DNA from: Plectonema cf. radiosum LEGE 06105
GTDB taxonomy: Bacteria; Cyanobacteriota; Cyanobacteriia; Cyanobacteriales; Nostocaceae
DNA: 49,903 bases
Direction: 5' to 3'
Assembly (NCBI RefSeq): GCF_015207665.1
Contig: NZ_JADEWL010000037.1
Span: forward strand, 1-49,903
The position numbers and the translations under genes were made by a program. Below the pieces are notes generated by a model. It was not told where the DNA came from and made no database searches. It saw only the letters and a list, made by a program, of their open reading frames with translations. Below, piece by piece: positions 44,195-49,903 of the stretch (within the stretch, counting starts at the first letter, position 1; each line of letters begins with the position of its first letter).

Positions 44195-44830
44195 TTAGTG
44201 TTTAATTAGACAAAAAATCTGTTGCTGTTTCAGAGCGTCTTGGTACAGCTGACTCTCCCATAATCGTTGCCATAAAAGCCAAACCCTCCATTTAAAATAC
44301 CTGCTGTTTTCACTCCAGCCATCATCGGCTCCCGTTAGGTATAGATTCTTAATCGGTGTTCTAGCCCCTATCCAGGATTGATCCAGCCGTTGTAAAATGC
44401 AAGGAATGCCATAGACAGCACCGCGATCGCTAGCGTCAAAGTGTTCTACCCTTAGAGAAGAAATCATACTCAACATGGACAATAATTTCTGCTGTATGAC
44501 CCTGTGCTAATGGGTCTTTTAGTGATGGAAATGAGAGATAGTAAAATTTCGGTGATTTGTCAACAGGGATGGGAGAATCTTGGGCGATCGCGTTATGGTC
44601 ATAGGTAGTGTAAATCCAGTGATTTTCTCCCTTAAAGCCCAGTTGTTGCGGACTCTCTTTCAATCCTAAGTACACGGTCAACATACTCGTGCCTTTGGGG
44701 AACTGTTGAATTTGATTGCGTTCAACCTTAGCGTAGTTGGGGGGAATCAGTTTTTGAATTGCGACGAGCCGTTGCTTTGGCGATTTGGGGTAAATATTTA
44801 GCTGATTGTCAAGTACAAACTGCCGGGATT
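44195..44830 (-). pseudogene. Phytoene-desaturase/CrtO-like FAD oxidoreductase remnant
   Basis: Two overlapping frames hold consecutive parts of one protein. LTVYLGLKESPQQLGFKGEN and FYYLSFPSLKDPLAQGHTAE (44436-44684) are followed, in a shifted frame, by SDRGAVYGIPCILQRLDQSW and RTPIKNLYLTGADDGW (44195-44482). This is the C-terminal half of a COG1233-type phytoene dehydrogenase/carotenoid ketolase-like enzyme. The FAD-binding N-terminal half is gone, and a frameshift near 44440-44480 splits the rest. The usual GxPGVxGA motif after LTGAD has been lost. Confidence 0.72.
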
Positions 44831-45159
44831 ACAGAACCCCTTAAAAAGTAAAAAGTAAAAAGATAATCCCCATAAATAAATTAAGGGGATTTGATAAGGA
44901 CGTATTGTTTGAAGGCACTACGTGTCTCGAAACAAATGTTTTTACTTCGTTCCATAAATAAATAATGGTGCTTAAACCATTTTTATTTTTCTTTACTTTT
45001 GCCTTTTTATTTTTTACTTTTGCCTTGTTCGGTGATCTGTTTCGTACTGCTGCCGTTGCGACTCGGAATTTTGCGCGATCGAATATATTGATCGAGTCAA
45101 GTCCTAAGAAAGGCGATGATTTTTGCTGTTTAATTGCAAGTTATATCAATGTCTAACTT

Positions 45160-45340
45160 TCGCGGTTTGACTGTGATTTTTGATACTTACAAATATGATA
45201 AATATAGTTTTATTGATACCCCAGGTATTTTTTACCGTTCCGATCGAGCAGTTGCTCCCCTCACGATACTGTACTACTGGTACTCAAGGCTACTCATCTT
45301 GATGAAGATTTAGGGGAGTTATTACCGTTATATTTTTGAC
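45160..45340 (+). pseudogene. FeoB-like GTPase-domain remnant
   Basis: One frame reads SNFRGLTVIFDTYKYDKYSF and IDTPGIFYRSDRA, with DTPG as the G3 motif. After a frameshift near 45270 another continues TVLLVLKATHLDEDLGELLP before a stop. This looks like the G-domain of a FeoB-type ferrous-iron transporter. The P-loop, NKxD and membrane parts are missing. An intact feoA-like gene remains at 17.1 kb. Confidence 0.55.
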
Positions 45341-45733
45341 TAATTGATTACAAAGCTGAGATTTGGGGCTGTTTTGTTGTCAAATCAAGAAACTTCATTT
45401 ACCTCGTGAACATTTTCATCCTGTTCGTAGTCAATACCATTGCACCGATCAATTTATTAAACTTTTGTGGAAATGTACCTGACATTCTATAAATATGCTG
45501 TAATATCCACTTTTAAATTAAAACAACTTTCAGCTTATTTACATAAATGGATGGTCGCACAGCAAACAATTAATAGTATCTTACAAGCGATTGATAGTTA
45601 TAATCCTCAAATGGAGATGATTCTGGGGTAAGTTTTCTGGTAACTTTCCTAAAAACATCAAGTGATGGTGACATGATTAAAATGAAAACCGCAACAAATC
45701 CAATCCAGTGTAAAGTTAAAATTCAATAAAATT

Positions 45734-46552
45734 ATGACTAGCAATGTATCTCAATTTAATCCAGCTTCTCCGAGACCAAAAGTAATTATTTTTACTTGTA
45801 TATTGCATTTAGCAGTATTGTTAGTATTTTTACCCCATACATTTAGTTGGGCTGCTCTAGGGGTGGCAGTGTTTTTACACTGGATAACCATCGGTTTGGG
45901 AATTTCTTTTGGTTTTCATCGTTTGGCTACCCATCGCAGTTTACAAACTCCTAAATGGCTGGAGTATTTTTTGATTTTGTGCGGTACTTTGGCTCTTCAG
46001 GGAGGTGTACTTGGGTGGGTTGGATATCACAGGGCGCATCATTTGTATTCCGATCAGGAAAAAGACCCTCATAATTCTACCCAGGGTTTTTGGTGGAGTC
46101 ACATCAGTTGGTTAATGCATTCGGTGCCGATGAGAACTGAACTTCCCCGTCTTACTAAGGACATTGCCGATGACCCATTTTATCGTTTTTGTCACAGATA
46201 TTACATCGAGTTGCAAGTTGCTTTAGGGGTTATCCTCTATTTTATCGGTGGATGGTCTTTTGTCATTTGGGGAATCTTTGTACGTTTATTTGTCGGACTT
46301 CACTCTACTATGTTCGTGAATAGTGCTTGTCATATGATCGGCTATCGTAGTCATGATTCAAAAGACCGCTCTACTAACTGTTGGTGGGTTGCTTTCTTGA
46401 CTTTTGGCGAAGGTTGGCATAATAATCATCATGCTTTTCAATATTCAGCCCGTCATGGTTTGCAATGGTGGGAAATTGATGTGACTTGGATGACCATTAG
46501 ATTACTACAATTCCTCGGATTGGCAACTAATGTCAAAGTTGTGCAGAAGTAG
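45734..46552 (+). CDS. Acyl-lipid desaturase, DesC-type (delta-9)
   Basis: 272 residues of the membrane di-iron desaturase family. The three histidine boxes are HRLATHR (about 63-69), HRAHH (about 100-104) and HNNHH (about 235-239), which hold the two irons. Four hydrophobic membrane segments surround them. The family introduces the first double bond, usually delta-9, into stearoyl or palmitoyl chains. The cyclopropane synthase gene follows after 40 bases, so the enzyme may supply the monounsaturated chain that the next enzyme methylates. Since cyanobacteria carry several desC paralogues, this is probably an accessory copy. Confidence 0.9.
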   Translation: MTSNVSQFNPASPRPKVIIFTCILHLAVLLVFLPHTFSWAALGVAVFLHWITIGLGISFGFHRLATHRSLQTPKWLEYFLILCGTLALQGGVLGWVGYHRAHHLYSDQEKDPHNSTQGFWWSHISWLMHSVPMRTELPRLTKDIADDPFYRFCHRYYIELQVALGVILYFIGGWSFVIWGIFVRLFVGLHSTMFVNSACHMIGYRSHDSKDRSTNCWWVAFLTFGEGWHNNHHAFQYSARHGLQWWEIDVTWMTIRLLQFLGLATNVKVVQK

Positions 46553-46571
46553 TCTAAAGCAAACTTAGTAA

Positions 46572-47891
<1,320 letters not shown>

Positions 47892-47904
47892 TCAAATGGG
47901 GGTA

Positions 47905-48051
47905 AGAAGTCGGGTTTTTTACGACAAATATTTCTAATACCCACGAAATTCTCAGAAAAACCCGACTTCTATCAAAACCTGGGGCAAGAAGTCGGGTTTT
48001 TACGACAAATATCTCTAATACCCACGAAATTCTCAGAAAAACCCGACTTCT
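47905..48051. repeat. Tandemly duplicated AGAAGTCGGG hairpins (copies E and F)
   Basis: Two units, period 82 bases, each with a perfect stem. Unit E has arms at 47905-47919 and 47956-47970; unit F has arms at 47987-48001 and 48037-48051. The loops are nearly identical too, so the duplication is recent. They follow the CFA gene and can act as double terminator ahead of the Zur-like box. Confidence 0.85.
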
Positions 48052-48074
48052 ATAAGAGTCATTCCCAAATAAGC

Positions 48075-48089
48075 TGAAAACGATTATCA
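48075..48089. promoter_or_regulatory. Zur-like box before the P-loop/phosphoesterase pair
   Basis: TGAAAACGATTATCA, 7-1-7, differs by one base from the box before znuA. It lies 61 bases before the ATG at 48151. Confidence 0.72.
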
Positions 48090-48150
48090 TTCACATATAA
48101 GTTACAATTAGCGGAGTAACTTATGGTTTTTAAACTTCGATGAAATTTCT

Positions 48151-49062
48151 ATGACTGTACCTTTAATTAAGGTTGTTGCTGGTCCTGCGGGTTCGGGAAA
48201 AACTGCTTGGATTCATCAGCAAATCCAAGATACAAAATCTGTGGATGATGATAATATTATTTATTTCAGTCCGGGTACTGGTAACGTTTCTATTGATAAA
48301 AACCGAATGACTGCCGATTTTCCGGGAATACAGGTTTTCAGCGACACTCAAGAAGTTGAATTACTCAAACGAATACCCGAAGCAAAAGTAGTTTATATAG
48401 AATTGGGTTTTTACTTGGATTTAGGAAGTTTATCGGCAATATTAAATGATTTATCTTACCGTACTGTAGCTGTTTTACCACCGCATCTCAAAGATTCTGA
48501 ATATCACGCTTGGGCTGATGAGGTTATTTCGGGAGTACCGATTATTCCCTTGCCTTTAGAAAATTACCGTTCGTGCAGCGTCTCCCTCCAGGGAGAAAAT
48601 AAAAACCGCAGAGACGCTGAGAACACGGAGGAAAGAGGTAAAGAGAGATTAGTCATTTTAGACCGGAATAGGAATAAAAGCGATTCATCTAACCATTTAT
48701 GGAGAGTTGGAACTGATACTCAGGTGATTGATGAAGATAGTTTAGAAGAGTTTTGGTATGAATTAACTCATGGTGCTTATGGTAATGTTAGCCGTGCTAA
48801 GGCAATTTTTGATGTTAATGATGGTAGAAGTATTTACTGTGATTTTGTTGCGGGTATACCTCAAGCCGGTTTTTTAGAATTAAATTTACCTCGTCATTTG
48901 GAAGGTAGACCACAGCGTTTTAGTGGTATTGAAGTACTGGGAGAAAGTTTGGATGAAGTTACCCTCAAGCAAACTTTATCTGATTGTTTTTTATCAGATT
49001 TACTAGTTAAGCAGTTCCAGCAACAAGTTAAACAGATGTTATTAGAGGGAATGCAGGTATGA
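48151..49062 (+). CDS. P-loop protein with CobW C-terminal-like domain (candidate zinc metallochaperone partner)
   Basis: 303 residues. VVAGPAGSGKTAW (about 8-20) is a Walker A loop. The middle lacks an obvious CxCC zinc motif and switch motifs of classical CobW/COG0523 GTPases. The C-terminal part, SRAKAIFDVNDGRSIYCDFV, then FLELNLPRHLEGRPQRFSGIEV, resembles the CobW C-terminal domain. Residues about 140-164 (SVSLQGENKNRRDAENTEERG) come from a dispersed DNA repeat inserted in frame. The next gene overlaps by four bases (ATGA). A Zur-like box in front suggests production under zinc limitation. The exact role is unknown. Confidence 0.7.
   Translation: MTVPLIKVVAGPAGSGKTAWIHQQIQDTKSVDDDNIIYFSPGTGNVSIDKNRMTADFPGIQVFSDTQEVELLKRIPEAKVVYIELGFYLDLGSLSAILNDLSYRTVAVLPPHLKDSEYHAWADEVISGVPIIPLPLENYRSCSVSLQGENKNRRDAENTEERGKERLVILDRNRNKSDSSNHLWRVGTDTQVIDEDSLEEFWYELTHGAYGNVSRAKAIFDVNDGRSIYCDFVAGIPQAGFLELNLPRHLEGRPQRFSGIEVLGESLDEVTLKQTLSDCFLSDLLVKQFQQQVKQMLLEGMQV
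48570..48640. repeat. Dispersed repeat inserted within a coding sequence
   Basis: AGCGTCTCCCTCCAGGGAGA is followed by CCGCAGAGACGCTGAGAACA and CGGAGGAAAGAG. Related GACGCGGAGG wording occurs at 32531 and 37211. It keeps the reading frame of the P-loop gene. Confidence 0.75.
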
Positions 49063-49868
49063 AAATAGCAGTTATTTCATGTATTCACGGCAATATTACG
49101 GCTTTGGATGCTGTTTTATTAGATATAGAGCAACATTTTGCGGAAAAAATCTTTTGTTTAGGGGATTTGGTTGGATATGGTCCTTATCCTAATCAAGTAG
49201 TGGAAAAAATTCGTTCTTTGCAAATTCCTACCTGCGGTGGTTGTTGGGATGAAGATGTGGTTGAAGGTTTAAATGCTTGTGATTGTAGTTATCCTTCTTT
49301 ATTAGCAGAAAAACGCGGTATTATTGCCCATGAATGGACTAACAAGCAAATAACACCAGAAAATCGTGATTTTTTAGCTCAATTACCTCATATTCTTCAA
49401 GAAGATAATTTGGCTTTTGTTCACGGTAGTCCCCACAGCAATCATGAATATTTATTACCAGAACTCGATGCATTTGTGGCATTAGAACGAGTAATTTCAT
49501 CAGGTGCAGATGTGCTTTTTTGCGGTCATACTCATGCACCTTATTTCCGTAATTTAGATTCGGGACAGTTAAAAGTTCGAGTCGAAAGCAAAAATTTATC
49601 TGAAGAAAAGAGCTTTACAGCAAGCTTGAAAAAGATTATTAATGCAGGTTCTGTGGGAGAACCAAGGCATGGGAGACCTAATGCAACTTATGTAATTTAT
49701 GACACTGATAATCAGGAAGTAATGTTGCGAGAAGTTGCTTACGATTTTCAAAAAACCTGTGCAGCAATTATTGAAAAAGGATTACCAGCTATCTTTGCTT
49801 GGCGTTTATCACGTGGTATAGAATTTGCAGAACGTGCAGATGATCCAACTCATGTTTGTACTCGGTGA
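49059..49868 (+). CDS. Metallophosphoesterase with cysteine substitutions at metal sites
   Basis: 269 residues of the calcineurin-like YfcE/MJ0936-type phosphoesterases. Motifs: ISCIHGN (Cys8 where the family has the metal ligand Asp; His10 kept), CLGDLVGYGPYPN (Asp36), CGGCWDEDVVEG (Cys62 where the family has the ligand Asn of GN-x-D), CDCSY (Cys74, Cys76, also seen in relatives), FVHGSPHSN and FCGHTHAPYF. The two changes suggest a different metal preference or a binding rather than catalytic role. It overlaps the P-loop gene by four bases and thus shares the Zur-like box. The stop at 49866-49868 lies inside the window. Confidence 0.85.
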   Translation: MKIAVISCIHGNITALDAVLLDIEQHFAEKIFCLGDLVGYGPYPNQVVEKIRSLQIPTCGGCWDEDVVEGLNACDCSYPSLLAEKRGIIAHEWTNKQITPENRDFLAQLPHILQEDNLAFVHGSPHSNHEYLLPELDAFVALERVISSGADVLFCGHTHAPYFRNLDSGQLKVRVESKNLSEEKSFTASLKKIINAGSVGEPRHGRPNATYVIYDTDNQEVMLREVAYDFQKTCAAIIEKGLPAIFAWRLSRGIEFAERADDPTHVCTR

Positions 49869-49903
49869 TTGAAAGGGATGGGGAGATGGGGAGACAAGGG
49901 GAG

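Larger units (their letters stand above)
44101..45733. other. Gene graveyard, 1.6 kb without an intact gene
   Basis: Holds the carotenoid-oxidoreductase remnant on the minus strand (44195-44830), a FeoB-like GTPase remnant on the plus strand (45160-45340) and further decayed plus-strand coding (about 45380-45630). The latter includes REHFHPVRSQYHCTDQFIKL and, in another frame, YLHKWMVAQQTINSILQAID. I cannot identify these last pieces. Confidence 0.6.

Noticed and set aside
44965-45156. 63-codon frame with a Phe-rich hydrophobic start
   Set aside because: The Phe run comes from a T-rich stretch beside AAAAGTAAAAAG-type repeats in a pseudogene zone. There is no plausible continuation or ribosome site.

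Overview
The window looks like chromosomal DNA from a filamentous, probably heterocyst-forming (Nostocales-type) cyanobacterium. The evidence is cytochrome c6, HIP1 octamers (GCGATCGC) scattered through genes and spacers, heptanucleotide tandem repeats of the TTGGTAA and CATCAAC type between genes, xisH/xisI remnants, SLH-OprB porins and zinc-ribbon/kinase proteins. The DNA is AT-rich. I did not assign a genus.

Layout. 0-7 kb: petJ (cytochrome c6) with a palindrome at its promoter, a PaaK-like adenylating enzyme, two tandem paralogous membrane Ser/Thr kinases, and speD. 7-15 kb: a large secreted-type metzincin with four repeated C-terminal modules, a 626-residue protein I do not recognise, a low-temperature-induced-type protein and a small acidic protein. 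15-24 kb: a heme/iron uptake set (ABC ATPase and permease on the minus strand; TonB-dependent heme-type receptor and binding lipoprotein on the plus strand), with a FeoA-like protein and a Gloeobacter/xanthorhodopsin-type proton-pumping rhodopsin between the two halves. 24-34 kb: a histidine phosphatase lipoprotein, a TPR-like protein, then a second, partly decayed siderophore locus (permease, ATPase, PchR-like AraC regulator, receptor remnant, MFS exporter, sucrase/ferredoxin-like protein, binding-protein remnant fused to xisH/xisI scars, another permease). 34-37 kb: ExbD, ExbB and TonB, which would energise the receptors. 37-44 kb: a zinc-related group (WD40 protein, FAD oxidoreductase, ZnuA, SLH porin) with Zur-like boxes in the divergent promoter. 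44-46 kb: a graveyard of gene remnants. 46-48 kb: a desaturase plus cyclopropane-fatty-acid-synthase pair. 48-50 kb: a third Zur-like box in front of a P-loop protein and a metallophosphoesterase that translationally overlap.

The main theme is metal acquisition: outer-membrane receptors and porin, TonB-ExbBD energy coupling, inner-membrane ABC transporters, and probable iron- and zinc-responsive control. The strongest observations are: (i) an 85-bp inverted repeat pair (16881-16964 and 23443-23527) whose inversion would restore a receptor / binding protein / permease / ATPase operon in classical order; (ii) the carotenoid-antenna-compatible rhodopsin inside this locus; (iii) a phosphoesterase under a Zur-like box in which two metal-ligand positions are cysteine; (iv) a composite scar of FecB, XisH and XisI fragments. 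No tRNA, rRNA, CRISPR array or intact transposase was found.
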